Source of the DNA: Spisula solida
Taxonomy: Eukaryota; Mollusca; Bivalvia; Venerida; Mactridae
DNA length: 64,000 nt
Direction: 5' to 3'
Assembly (NCBI GenBank): GCA_947247005.1
Contig: OX365950.1
Location: 6,088,720 to 6,152,719, forward strand
Shown here piece by piece: positions 31,068 to 46,000 of the stretch (the first letter of the stretch is position 1; every line of letters begins with the position of its first letter). A program made the position numbers and the translations under genes. The notes beneath the pieces are model-generated. The model worked only from the letters and a program-made list of their open reading frames with translations. It did no database searches and had not been told where the DNA came from.

Positions 31068-34000
31068 GTAAGTAAATTTCTTCTCTTCATAAAAAAGACT
31101 TTCGTACAAATAATCATGCATATACCCGGTAATACTTTTTTGTCTTTCACATACATGCACATCAAACAGTATATTTCAATCTTATCGTCTGTAAAATTAC
31201 AACAACTACACCTGTTTGTATCTTTTGTATAAGTGTGTATGTCTTATGAAATACAAACGTTAAAAACAAAATTATAATAGCATAATTTATATGGCTTGAA
31301 ATGTTGTTAATATTTTGTAATATTGGCGCCGTCACCCGAAAGGGGACATTCGGACAGGCAATGCTATTTAGATATTTTAAACAACATCATGCACATAACA
31401 TAGTGCTGTATTATCAAATTAAATTGTTACTGCCATAATTGTAGTTTAACGATTCCAAAAAATAAACTTTTCGTTTTTATGTTTTGATATTATACCCACA
31501 AAACTCGGATTTCCTGAACTAATACTGTTGATAGGTTACAAAACACCTGATCTAACAAACGTGTTTTTTGCTCATTTTCATCACTTTCCTTTATTTTCTA
31601 ACTCAATGTGAACAATTAATATCCGAATATCCTTTTACTCGTGACGGCGTCAAAATTATAAAACAAAATGCTGGTCATAATGCCAATATTGTAAAACTTA
31701 CTCATGACCGACCTTGATATGATTATATAATAGCGAATTTCTGTCTTAAGCGAATTCAATTTCAGTCCACGTTTAACTCCTTTAGAAACTCTAAGTTCTA
31801 ATTACTTAAACATGCTTTATAACGAAGTTCGTTGTATCGATGGAACGAATAATGTCTATAACGACGTAAAAGTGAGGTCCCTGCAATTCGTTGTAACCGG
31901 GGATTACTGTAAGCCAACTATAGTTCTGTCAAATGATTTACTTTCTCACCTATCTAACTAGGATACTATAAAGTGAAGAAAACTAGTTCAGTTGCTATTT
32001 CTATTTTATCATTATTCTTTATTTGTTCCCCTAAAATTATTTTCTCATTTCTTTTTCGTTATCATTAAGTAGTATTATTTCATGAGAAATAAATAATCAT
32101 ACTAATGCTCAGTAAATAATGTGTCATATTACATATCATAAGAATAATTATTATTTGTGTACGTTTCTTGTGGTGCTTTTTCTAGCGCTATTTTCATTAT
32201 CATGTTTGCCATAGTTATCTTTATCAAAATAATTAGTGGATGGATATTTGATAAATTGATAGTAGATAGGCCTTCTTTATATGTATTTTCTTTGCATCTA
32301 ACAAGTTTATAAAATAATGATAATTATGCATTTTGCACATAGTCGTGCAGAGTGCACGTGCTTAATTATTCAGGGTTTGTAAGGATGTGGCAGAAATAAA
32401 CCGTATTCACACTTCAAGTGTTGTTAATGACTAGATGCATGTTTTCGTAACGTAATTGACAATCAAAGCTTTTTTGGATTCTATCTGGATATCCGGCAAT
32501 ATGGATCATACTACGTGAACATATCCGAAAACCAGGGCACTGATTTATCAAAGCACTTACGGTAGTAGTAAAGTGACTCACATAATTAATTTATTCATGA
32601 AATACACATTATAAGTATATGTGGTCTAAAAGAATGCATTAATTGAAACCCCAATAATATTACCGACCCCTTATCAAAATATGCAACTGTTAATGAATTG
32701 CATAGGGTTTTTATTTGAGCGTAACTTTAAGATTACCGTTTACAAGTGATTTGACAAAACAGTACCCAGGTCCTGGCTTATTTCTAAAAGCAAGTCGAAA
32801 CTAGAGATCTTGTTATAACATATCCCTTACAGGGGATCACAATACTGTATGTTGATAAATCACTATGTTCCTCAATATCTCGACCTAGTGAGGTTTTCTT
32901 AGGAAAGGTAACACTCAAATGATGTAACACTTGTTATTAAACATGTGATGCATTCATGCTATCAACTAAAAATTATGTAAAGCAATTTGAGTGTTATCTC
33001 CTGAAGAAGACCTCATTAGGTCGAACTATTGACACACAGAGTGATCGAATCTAGAGAATTCGAACAAATTAGGGCCCCATTGTACATGTTTGTTCATGTA
33101 TGTTAATAACATTAGACATATTCATAACCATACTGTAGACTTAGACTATGTCAAACTCGTTAAGTTTTTTCGCAATACCCGATTTTTTACATTTCTTGTA
33201 TAATTTTATGCTTATGTGGATTTTTCGTTTAGCTATATTGACGAGTAAACACTTAACCGATTTAAAAACGCAACAGTTAGATATTGATATATTTGAGCCA
33301 GTTATGGTGCTTCAATTTTATTGAAATTTTGCACGTGTTTGAATCAATACATGAAGTCAATTATGTGCAAATTTCATTGTAATCAAGGTTTATATGGTCA
33401 CAAAATCAAACCACGAATAGTATTGATGGACAATGTCAAATTCGCAAAATTAATAATGTATTTATGAGCTGAAACCTGCTATGCAAATCTGGCGTCTTTG
33501 CCTCATTAGTGGAAAAATATGGGGTTATAGAATGTTGTTCCACATATCTATAAGGAAAACACGTAACAATCTTAAACGCTCTGAAGCTTCTACTCGGTGA
33601 TGCACTTCTTGACGGTCATCTGTGTCTGGCTTCAAATTCAGCTTCGCCAGAAAAAATTTCAATGACCTCCACAGTCGTAACATGAGCTGACAGTAATATT
33701 TTGCTAATCTAGCATACGCTGCATTGTGTCGGATGGTTAAGATTATACCTTTCCTGTGTCTATGGCATCTCAAACCCGTAACCGAAAGTTGATATTTGAA
33801 AATGTAAGGGTACATAAGAAGATAATAAGCGATTTTCCATTTGGGTCACAATAAACATTACACAACATGGAATGTATATTTTTGCGAAATAACAAAATCG
33901 TACGCAGCATTGCCTTCACACTGTAGGTTTAGCACTTAAATTTGTTGACCGGAATTGGTGTCTTAAAAAACATTGGTACAGTGACATCATTTTTACGTGC

Positions 34001-37000
34001 TTGTCTCGTCAGTTTACTTGACGCTGACAATCTTAGGTGTTAACTGCTTCTTGAAAATACTGTGCACGTCTAAATACCATCGCCAGACGACATTTAAACT
34101 ACTTTGCCATGACTAAGCGTTACATATCTGTTTAAAGCATTAAATAGCGCCAGAATGTTTAAGAAATAAAAATCAGTTCGCGTATATTGTCGGTGAATAA
34201 AACACGTAGCGTAGCACGAGTGATTAAATTTTCCGCATTCGAACGAGTTTTTATTTCGATTCTAAATACGATACTATCCCGTACTATTTAACTGCGCGCA
34301 TTCCATTTTCAACCATTTGACATTGAACATAATTCACGCTGAAATTGAGTGGCTTATTACAATAACCTCCCTCGTTAATGAAAACGTCCTTCGTAATTTT
34401 CTGAAGGAAATAACACATTTTAAACATTGAAACAATTTTTATAACACGAGTGTAGGGTAACTATTTCATGAAATGAAAATATAAATTAATTGATTATCAG
34501 AAGTTTTTAGGAAACTTAGTTTCGAGAGTATATTGGAAAATAGATGCGTCATAGCTGTAACACTGGATACTCGTGCAACTTGCCTTGCCATCGCGACTCG
34601 TAGAAGTTTTAACTATAAAGTTTACGTTCATTCATTCATAAATACGTCACGTGATACGGGGTGTAAATAGTATCGGCAAATTTATTATTATATGTAGGCC
34701 TACTTCATAACATTTAGCATAGCGTTATGTATGAAGTGCATGGAAATATTTTACATACTGCTGAATATTATAACGTGTGAAATACCAATACTTATCAAAA
34801 TTATATCAATGTGTAGCTTATTTTATCTTCTTCGTATAAAGTATAGGGTTTATATCAGTATTTTGATAATTAACACCATTAATTAGATACTAAACAGAGT
34901 CACTATCAGATAAGATTTTTATCTCAAGTAGACTGCTAATATAATTCAGCACTGGTCAGCTGATAAGCCACTAGGAATCTAGCACGATAAGGGTTAAAAC
35001 TATAACAAACTTCAAATCATAATTTATACAAAAAATACCAGCCCCCAAAATTGTTGCGTTTCTAAATCGGTTAAGTGCACTTGAGAAAATGATTACAAAT
35101 TAGTTACCGGTCATCTTCATATTGCAGCCTTTGTTTTGTTGTATATTGTGTGGTAGAGTGTTTATTGTCACGATCGCATTGCGAGAGTTTTCTGTTACTG
35201 CTTTATTTTGCTTTGATACGCTTTAAACACCCCTTTTTTCCTCTGACAGACTTGTGTGTGAAGACGGTAAGAACAGCCCTGCTTGGGAATGCAGGTATGA
35301 GTTTTTATCTTCCCGCGTTCTGTAAGCAGTGTTTAATTCCCCGCGTTCTGTTAGCACTGTTCCTTGCTCTGCTTTATTTGCACTGTTTTCACCAACCCGA
35401 TTTGTGTGTGCATGTGAGTATTGTTATCGGTGTTTATGCATTGTTTACAGATATTCTCCTTCCTGTTTGAGTTCATTCCCCCTGTATAAACCATTACATC
35501 CTGTTTGTAAATCATACTTTACTAAATTAACTTTCCAGTATAAAGCTGTGACAATATGGAACGCTTTGCCCAGTCAAGTTAAAACACAACGTCAGAGAAA
35601 ATGTTTAAATCTATATTAAAATCATACTTATCCGCAAATCTAACAAAGATAAATTAAAAAACACTCGGGTTATTGCTGTTTACCTATTATATTAGGATCT
35701 TTTAATACAATATTTTAAATGTCAGTATTTACTTTTTTGTATTGTCTGCCATTTTATTGATGCTTTTGAATGTTTCGGAAAATAAAGTTATTATTATATT
35801 TTTATTATGAATCCATAGATACGCTTTATTTACATCTACCATATTTTGAGAGAAAAATACACAATGTATCAAGTTATAGCTGGGTTTAGTATTTTATCAT
35901 GCTACTGTATGTAAATAGATACGGGGATGAGGCATTAAAGGATGAAGTACTAACGTGCCCCTCTGTCAGGAACTATCAACATCGTCGCATGTATTATGCT
36001 TCCATGGACGTCCGAATAAGGAATTCTGATTGAAATACGTTTAAAACGGTTCCAATTTTTATAACTAAATTTAATATATCGCTGGCTTAGAATTAGAAGG
36101 TCGTAAGTATTTCTTACGACCCTTTAAGACTCATGCATATTTGAAATCTGCATCTCGTAGATTTTTTCATGAAAATCGGAAGTCATGTTGACCAAACTGA
36201 AGTTTCAAAAGCTGGTTTTTACATTAGTAACGAGTATTTGTCAGACAATGTTTTCTTGTTTTTTTCAAAATATTAATTTTGTACTTACGATCTTCTCATT
36301 CTTAGCCAGCGATATGCCAAACTATTTAATGTTAGGTCTTAGTTTACGTTGTAGATTTTCCATTTTTCATAATATTCTATTGCTTTTCCAATGGGATTTT
36401 TCAAGATCTGTACGTACTTTAAAATCTGTTTTGCTCCAAACTGTAAAATCATTAATATTCGTGTGGGATTTAATTTTGTGGATTCGTAGTTCAATCGAGG
36501 GCGTCGTGGATGTGGTGGTATAAAGGCACAGACAGTTAAGTATTGCAGTCATTCGTCTCGTTTTCAACGTATCTATGCTACACATACATCCAATACACAT
36601 ATTTGTATTGAGCTATTGCCATACATTCGCTTGAAGAATTTGACAAGCACTACGTCATAATATATAACTAGGTCTAGACGTTGTCAATACACTTGTAACT
36701 CTGGGACAATCATGGCTAATACTAATCAAGGAATAAATGTTTGAGGAATCGATCGATAACCTGGTACTTCCCCATAATTACAATGTCAGTGCAATCATGG
36801 CAATGAGTGTGTTTTTACTCGGTTAGAACTGCTTTGCCTTGTGTAAGGATCCCGTGAATGGTTAGTTTCCTTTTAAAGACGGGTAGGCTTATAGTACGGA
36901 GAATTTGACACGACTTTCGGCCTACTGTAGCTGATATATTGTCCTTATTTATAACTCCGGTTGTATACTCAACACTTATAACCGATCACTTTTCAAACTC

Positions 37001-40000
37001 GAAAAGTTTTATTCATGGCGAAAGGGAAATATCGGTACAATGTACTTATCTCAATCGTCATTATAGGCTCTTTAGCAATATTTGTTCATGTTTTATGTAG
37101 CGTCGTCAACTATGCGGAGTTATTTCCCGTTGTTTATAAAAACAGATTTTATGTGAAATTTTAACGTTTGTCCGAGAAAATACAAAAAAATATTAAAAGT
37201 ATGACTCAATGTTGGTCGTCCAAACAGAAAAACATAAAACATTGCTTAAATAATTACACGTTATAAATCTGTGCAGCTTTGAAATTTAGGAAGTGAAAAC
37301 AAATGTGAAATTAACTCCCTTTCAATTGAAAATAGAACGAAAAATAGTCATAACGCGTGGTGATAGTCAAATTTCATACACTCCTTCTTTTGTCAATTCT
37401 CATCTATCAAAATGAATTATATTAAAATATAAGTGCGCTTTATTTTTATAGGCGACACTGGGTTCCCTATGGTGAATTACATTGTCACTTTAAAAATCCA
37501 GATAAATCGTAAAAGTCGATGATTTAAATTTGTTTCACATTTTCTCGACTAAACAACCCTTCACAGTAAAGCTTTGTAATATGCTTTTATTGTTGTCTTA
37601 TCGTCCATATAAAACTATTGTTAATCTTGTTTCATGTTTCAAAAATGGGTTAACGACATTGCAGTTAAGGGAGTAGAGGCTCATCTTTAGTGAGATAGCG
37701 CAGTTTTCGTTAAAAGCGTTTTTGTCTTCAAATTAAAGGTGTTGAATAAAATATGCATTGTATTATGATGCACTACATGTACTATTGAAGTTCAACCCAA
37801 AATAAATATTGATAAAGTGAATTTATTGAAGCATGACAGCATTTTTATTGCAAATCTGTCTCGTTCACAAACAAAGTCAACATGGCATTAAGAGTCAAAG
37901 TTTGTTGTCGGGGACATAGCCAATATTATAAGGAACATCCTCTTACGAAGATTTAATTATGAAACAAATTCATGAACTTGTATCATGCAAAAAATCAATG
38001 ATCATCAATGACCTTGCAAACCGAAAGTAGAAAAATGGCAATGTTTCTTGAATATCTTTGTGAGTAGGCCTATACATTTATCAGTCTTAAACTAAGTACG
38101 AGTTTGTTTCCTTGAGTTATATTGTAAGAATGATATACATTTGAGCAAGTACGCTTGGGCAGTTTTAGTGTTTGCGAACGAGCAAGATTTACAATGAAAA
38201 TGCTGTCATACTTCAATAAATTCACTTTATTAATATTTTTTGTTTAACTTCAAGGGTATATGTAGTGCATCATAATGCTATTCTTACTGTACCCACCAAC
38301 AGTCAATTTGAAGAATAAAATGCATTTGAAAAAAGCATGCACCCACCCACTATAGATCATACTCCATGTCCTTAATCCATTATTGTGTTTTTTTTCTGTT
38401 TTTAAGGATGGTTGTCAAGTATGTGTTATAATTATGTTAAGAAATAGTCGACTAATACTTAAGTTTTATTTTTATGTTGTTAACACCTGACGTATACATT
38501 TATAACCGTCAGAATATTAATTAGATATTTAATGACTGGATTTTTTTTATTAATATATGAAGTGATCGGTTATAAGTGTTGAGTAGTGTATTAGTAGAGG
38601 TTAGCAGCACCAAGACGCTCGAGATGTAATACCAATACAAATCTAAAGGACCAATATTACACAATTTGTTCGTGAAAATTTATATAATATTATACATAAA
38701 GGTCAGGTTCAGGTCAAATTCTCTGTGCTATACTATCCCTGTAACTACGCTTGATACGTTAATTTACGCCTCTATCCTATACATATTACTTATTATTTCC
38801 CAATGACCCCAGGATTGCCCTTGTTGTCTCCGAACTGCCTTGAAATATATTGCTTTAGCATGTGCACACTTAAGTTAGGGCCCCAGTCAGTTTTATATCA
38901 TAATCAGCATTATCGAAATTGGCTTCTTCGAGGATGCTTTTCCCTTTCTCAGACATAGATATAATGGAGTTGATAATATCTTGACCGAGAATTTGGAAAG
39001 TGAAACTATCATAATGAAGTGAAGGGTCCCTAGTCACACTCACACAATTACAGGTGGTGGAGCAAGGACCCTTTGTGCCCTCTTGATATACTTATTATTT
39101 CAATTCGCTCCGCCTGAGAACAACGAGGTTTTAATTGTGCTACGTTACAATATACATCAACATAACTGTTAAACAAGCTTTAACGTGTTTTTAGAAATTA
39201 TTGTCTAGCAAACGTTTCCCATAAAATAATGGATTTACTTTGATTGATGGCATTGGTATCTAATAGGTGAAGATGGGAGATCTTTCTGAGATGTACAACA
39301 CCTCCGATATCAGTTCAAACAGTCCTTTATATGCATATACTTGTGAATATAATCTCATACAGTGGCATGTAGAAGCCCCTCCGAAACAGATAACGAATAG
39401 TTAACTGGAATATTTATAACATACACTTATGCCTAAAATCTCAACTGTCAATGTAGTTTCATATAATGGAACAGTCTGTCTTAGGCTAGTTATGTCAAGT
39501 ATTGTACAAATCCACCCAAGGTTTTGTTGTTCTATAGCGCTGTATCAGTGAAAAAGGTCCAAAATAATCTAGCCAAAAAAAACCCTGAAAAATGAGTGCA
39601 CTTAATGTGTTCGTAGTTGGTAAAAAATGTTATCTAGACGAATGTCAGTATAATCTTAAATAGCTTAATCTTACGTCGAAACATCGCTAGAAATGTTGGG
39701 AACATCTATAACACCCGATAAACGATAACAACCAACCCATGGATAGGCTGTGTATTAATGTGTAAATGTTCTGCATCGTAAAAAAATAAACGCCACTGTG
39801 AGAATAATTGTATCAGGCACGTATGATAATAGTTAGTCAAGTAACATCACAGGTTCAGGTGGAACAACACTATAAAAACGTTTCATATTTTAACACTGCA
39901 TACGCTATTTCTTCGTTTCTTTGCCTTCTATGGAAAAACGTCAAGATGCGTTGTCCATGGTAACTTCACGGCCGCATAGTAATGTTATGGGAATACGCAC

Positions 40001-43000
40001 TGAGATATAAGACACGACGGTAATTTGGATGTAATTAATCAAAGTTTACAATGATGCCAACTTTGTATGTGGGTCTTGGGTTTTTTATTTACAGTGTGGT
40101 TCTATCTAATTTTTCAGATTGACCCTACGATAAATTTGTGATAATTTGTATTTGTACACAATTATAACTTGCACAAAGTCAAGGCCAGTGATGATATTCA
40201 TTTTCAAAATTTCATAACGGGAATTAATGAAGTTGAAATCGTAAATGCATGACATATTCACGATTTCAAATTAAGACTTCACGAATTCATGATTTCAAGA
40301 ATTCAGGATTTCACGAGTTTAGGATATCAAGAGTTTTTTTTATTTCAAGTCATTTGCTTAAGAGCGAACAAAATAACTCCATTAACTGGATTAAAAGCGA
40401 TTAGGTGTATGAGTTTCCAGCTATAGGAGAAGCTACTGGGTGATTTTGAAACACCAATGATTACTGTTGAAACAACCCTGATAATTGATTAAAAAGATCA
40501 ATCTTTAACGAGTACATATTTGTACCACACATTCGATGTAATCTCAGTACTGTTATGTGTTCCCTAAAGCCAACTTATCTGGGCCTGCGAATAGGGATAC
40601 ATCATGACAGTGACGAGATACTCCAATACATAAAGATCAACGTTGAAATGATTGCTAAAGCAATAAAATATCTTTACTTTGACTATATCTTTATGGGTCA
40701 AAGATCGATTGTAGTTTGAAGATTGTGAGGAAACATTTCATTTTCATTTGATCATTATCATCATGTTCAGTGATCGCCTCACTATTGGCCTCCTCTCGAT
40801 TTGACAAAAATCAAACATACATAACTGTTGGGCTGGACAATGCAACATCTGAATGAATCTTTATACAAACAGCTAAAAACTGCAAGGAAGTGAAAAAATC
40901 TATTCTTGTGCCGAAACATGTAGCACTGCTTGGTAAATCCGACACATGTTAGTTAATCGCATTTTCTCTCTTATAAATTACAGTTTAAGTATTTAGCTAC
41001 AAAAGATTAATAAATCTAATGATTACATTTGATGGTTATGAAAATTGCTAATTAATGAGTACAGTGCTGTTTACACTGAACTTGATACCCTTGTGTACAC
41101 GGAATGTGGAAGGTTCCATCTATTTACCTCCATATTGTAAATAAAAATCCGGTATATGTACGTCATTGGCATAAAACATACCCAAAAAGCAATATCTCCC
41201 AGACTGTACATAGTGCGCTTTGATGTGCTTTTGGAGTTTTTACTAGTAGTGCGTACTGTATTATATCTTGGCACGCACAAGTAAGTTTGCATCAAGCGTT
41301 TAACCAATCCTACAAATATGCGTCTATTCTCGCTCCTTTCCGAATTTCAACATCAATAATGTTTTCAATACTTAGTATACAAGGGAGACAATTCAATGAC
41401 AGAAATAGTCTCAACAAGATACATTGTCAGGGGAGATAACTTTATAATTATATTTCTCCCGAAAGCTGCACTACGGCTGAATAGAAGAGATCATCGTATT
41501 CATATGCAAAATGCCCACCGGCAATCTATTGGATGAATGGACAATAAAAACCTGTCATTTACCAATAGCTAGCTAGTGGCATGAACACCTTTGTATACAA
41601 ACACGATCTCTGCTATACAATGTATACCCATTCTAACTAATATCTTATCAGAAAGTGTGTAAGGTGTAGAGCTGTGAGGAGTTATCATGCAATTCATTGA
41701 TTTAGATTTGTCGGTCCATGAATATATTCTTTGACATGGCTTTAATAGTACTGCATCTTCAAAGATTAACCGCTGCCACAACTTTATTCATCTAAGATAT
41801 TCAGAACTTGCGATTTGTATTCGATAGTTGGTATTTTAATCGATGACTTCAAGTATATCATACGTAACTTAGTTTGAGGGCCATTGCACTTAATATTTAT
41901 TCTATTATCCGCAGCTGTGTAAACCTGGTACAAACGTAAGTATATAATATTCCTAACAACTGTATAGAGTTACTTAATATTGAAAGTCTGCATCCACGTT
42001 GGATATGACGTAACAGCTAATGGTCTACACGCAGTATATTTCTTGAAGGAACCGAGTGTAATTATGTATACTACGTGCTTGCTTTCGTCGAGTCTTCAGC
42101 CGCCTTTGTACAAATGTTATAACGATACAGGGACTAGATCCGGGATAATGTAGGGTAATACAGGGACAAGATCCGGGATAATGTAGGGTAATACAGGGAC
42201 AAGTTCCGGGATAATGTAGGGTAATACAGGGACAAGATCCGGGATAATGTAGGGTAATACAGGGACAAGATCCGGGATAATGTAGGGTAATACAGGGACA
42301 AGATCCGGGATAATGTAGGGTAATACAGGGACAAGATCCGGGATAATGTAGGGTAATACAGGGACAAGATCCGGGATAATGTAGGGTAATACAGGGACAA
42401 GATCCGGGATAATGTAGGGTAATACAGGGACAAGATCCGGGATAATGTAGGGTAATACAGGGACACGATCCGGGATAATGTAGGGTAATACAGGGACAAG
42501 ATCCGGGATAATGTAGGGTAATACAGGGACAAGATCCGGGATAATGTAGGGTAATCCGGGATAATGTAGGGTAATAATTGACTAACTTGTGACCTGTCCG
42601 ACCTGTGTGAAATCGTACGTATTCGTCACACATGTGGTGAATCGGTTTTCTTTACGAACAGGGTTCATTCAACAAGCGTATACAGTTTTGTACAGTATAC
42701 ACTGAACCACTTTTCTAATTGGTCACCTTTCTAACACCAAATACGTTTAACTGTCATCATAATGTTTGATGATATTTTGCACACATACTGTTTATTACAT
42801 TGTCCTAACACCTAATTTATTAAAAATCAAAAGCACGTACCAAAGTATACATGGTCAGTCATGCGATCAATGTTGAGTCATACATAAAACCTACGTGTGC
42901 AAAATATCATCAAATAATATGATCACAGTTAAGGTATTCGGGTTTGAAAAGTGACCAATTAGAAAAGTGGTTGAGTGTATATATATCGGTTCATGTTTAA

Positions 43001-46000
43001 CCAGTGTGCTAAACGTTTTCTTTGTCGGTTATATATTAATAAAGTATTCAGAACACTTACTGTCTTCTTACAAATAATTCAGTAGTTGTACATTATTCAT
43101 CATGTTATAATGCTTTCCTACCGTATCATTATTAGTCATACCTGTGCCACCTATTTGATTCTTAAACATAGTACGATACTTCAGTAAGACCATCCCAATT
43201 TCGGACAAGAAAATACTTATGTTAGTGCGAAGAGATGCTACGAAGGCGCGCGGTATTTAATTCACTTATTTCGCATCGTACACTAGCATAGCCTTCCTGT
43301 AAATTGGCCAATGTTTCGAGACTAAAGATCGAATAATGGAAACAGCGAGTCACTTACCGTGCACCGTACCTTAAACAAACCACGACATCATTCAATAAAG
43401 CGTTTGTCTCATATCATCCAAGAACTTCAAACTGAATAAATTACCCTATACTAGTACATTGCATCTCGACATTTTGACATTTTGACGATAATGATATTTG
43501 TTATAGAAACAAGTTATCTTCAAGCATCACCTTATTACTAAATGATGAGAAAGTCATTTCCTAGTCATATCTACTCATACAATCAAGTTTGTGCTAAAGT
43601 CTTTATGTAATGATACAAAACGCGATACCGATCATTCATACGTTAATATTGGCAATACTGATGGAAAGTCACAGTTATATTTAATTCTGGGCATTTTGAA
43701 TAGTGTGTTATGTACAGTATTCATAACACTATATGTTAAAGTGGATAAAAGACACGAAATGCTTCAGTGCATGCTTTAGTGTTTCAACCACAGACCGTAA
43801 AAATTATCGCTTTACCGGAAAAGCACTTTACAAGGTGATTGTACGTTGTTTTACAAATTGTAATCGAGATCCGATATTTATATTTTGTCTTAATGTGTAT
43901 GCTGCTGGATAACTATTTTACTGAAGCTTTCAAAGTATGAATTATTTATAAAATTCACCACGACTGCTAAGTGCTTACTTGGTATAGCAATAGTGTTAAT
44001 GTAAGTGTTTGTCGTGGTTTTACGGAAAATACCGAAACGAACTTGATAGCGGCTTTTCCGAGAATAAACAGAACTTTACGGAAAATGCCGAACAAAATTG
44101 ACAGCGGCTTTTCCGAAGATTAACATAATTAATACAATGCTCTTCCGAAACCATCTGGCAACCTCTTAACATATGAGCAACCTTTGCCAGGGAAAATGCA
44201 TGAATACACATATCAGTGAGGCATAATAGACCTAATTAAAGTACTATTTGCCTATAGACTACCAGGGCCATAACGAATTATGTTTATCATTAGTGGGCAA
44301 CCTACGTCTTAGTGGCACTAATGTGCACCTAGTCCAAAAACCAAGAAGCATTTCAAATGAGTTATAACAGGCATAATTATATAGGATTTATTATTGTGTA
44401 CCCAAGACAGACTCTAACCTTCGTTGGTACCACACTTGACTCTCGGCTGACGTGGAAATCTCACATAGAAAACTTGCAATGAGCTTACCGTCATATAAAA
44501 ACTTGCTGGAACAAGCTGGGTAGCAAATGCAAAGACCCAAAAACTAGTCTAAACAGGCATCCAGACAGAATATTCCTCCACCTCATGGATAATTGCATAC
44601 AGAACTAGACAAGATAACCAATTCAGGCTTAAGAATCTTTCTTGCGACCATGAAAAACAATAAAGGATATGAGACTGCCAGCACCGAGCCACTTGCGAAA
44701 GAAGCTCATCCAATGAGACCAAACCCCTTATTCCAATTTTATAATTATGTGGAAACTGAGACACTGCTGAACAACAGTTACAGACTGGACTGGAAGATCA
44801 CGAACGAAGGCTATATACCCATTGATCTTCTGTTTACATACTAGATAATGTGATTTACGGATATATTTGCAAAAACTAGGTCTTGCGGAGTAGATTTCTA
44901 TGTCAGTGCGGGTCAATGAGCAGACGCAATAACATTTACTGCAACTCTGCAGAAAGCACGACAGAAAGTTTGGTCCATAGATAAGTCATTCCAAACCAAA
45001 CTGTAGGGAGATGCTAGCAACCTACATAAATATTTTATTGTAATTGTTCAGATGGGCATACTATATCTTTAAAATAACGTATGATAGCTTAAACTATATC
45101 AGTTGAAAATCATAGGTACCCACACAACAATTGATAAGTTATCGATAAGCAATAATGGAGACAACTGTCTTCAAAATGTGCAGACATATTGAAACCAATA
45201 TGTGTGGACAGTCAGTGTCAAGTCAGTTTGTCCAGAACAAACTTGGTCAAACAGACCTATATATTCGTGCTAAATGTATTCGCCTCCAATCAAAACTGGG
45301 AAACAAAATTGGAGAAGAGTGCCCGCCGATACTTATGCTGGCTTTCCTCATTCGGCTTGGTTTTCAGTTTCTGGATTAGTGCATGTTAGGAAAATACTTT
45401 AAGAATCCGATAGCGGTAATTCCGTTTACTGGCGAAATTTACAAACAACACATGTACGAGGGGTGATCCAGAATTACGTGGACTTTTTCTCTAATTCAAA
45501 AACCGCTTCACTTACATTTACAAATCTGTGGACAATCTAATATTGATACCTACTGCACAAGTATACCAAATTTCATGTGGATATGATGATAAATAACGTA
45601 AATACAGCGTCTGTAAGAGGGTATGGTTATGAATCGCGGGGCAGCTCAAAAATGGCGTACGACGTCGCCCTCACGACTGTATCATTTCATGATGCTTTTG
45701 AACACTGTTCATCAACTGTTCTTTAGTTTCACTCACCCATTATGCTCTTATTGTATACATATCTAATCGTTCTATCAATATTTACTTAACTGTACCGGTA
45801 ACAGTCATGCAAGATTATATTTTTCCACTAATGTCACGAATGGTTGATGCTGACCAACGTAAGCGCCGATCCAGTCAACGTCGGGTTTTTACCTCTACCC
45901 GCATGACCTGTCACGTCATTCAGGTCTTCTTTAAAACGTCTATGTCATTTAAAAACAAGTGGGATTGATACATTATGTCTAATACTTTATTTCCCTAACA

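Noticed and set aside
42025..42633. 202- and 132-codon repeat proteins on the minus strand
   Set aside because: They are the reading of a 33-bp minisatellite without supporting start, splice or domain.
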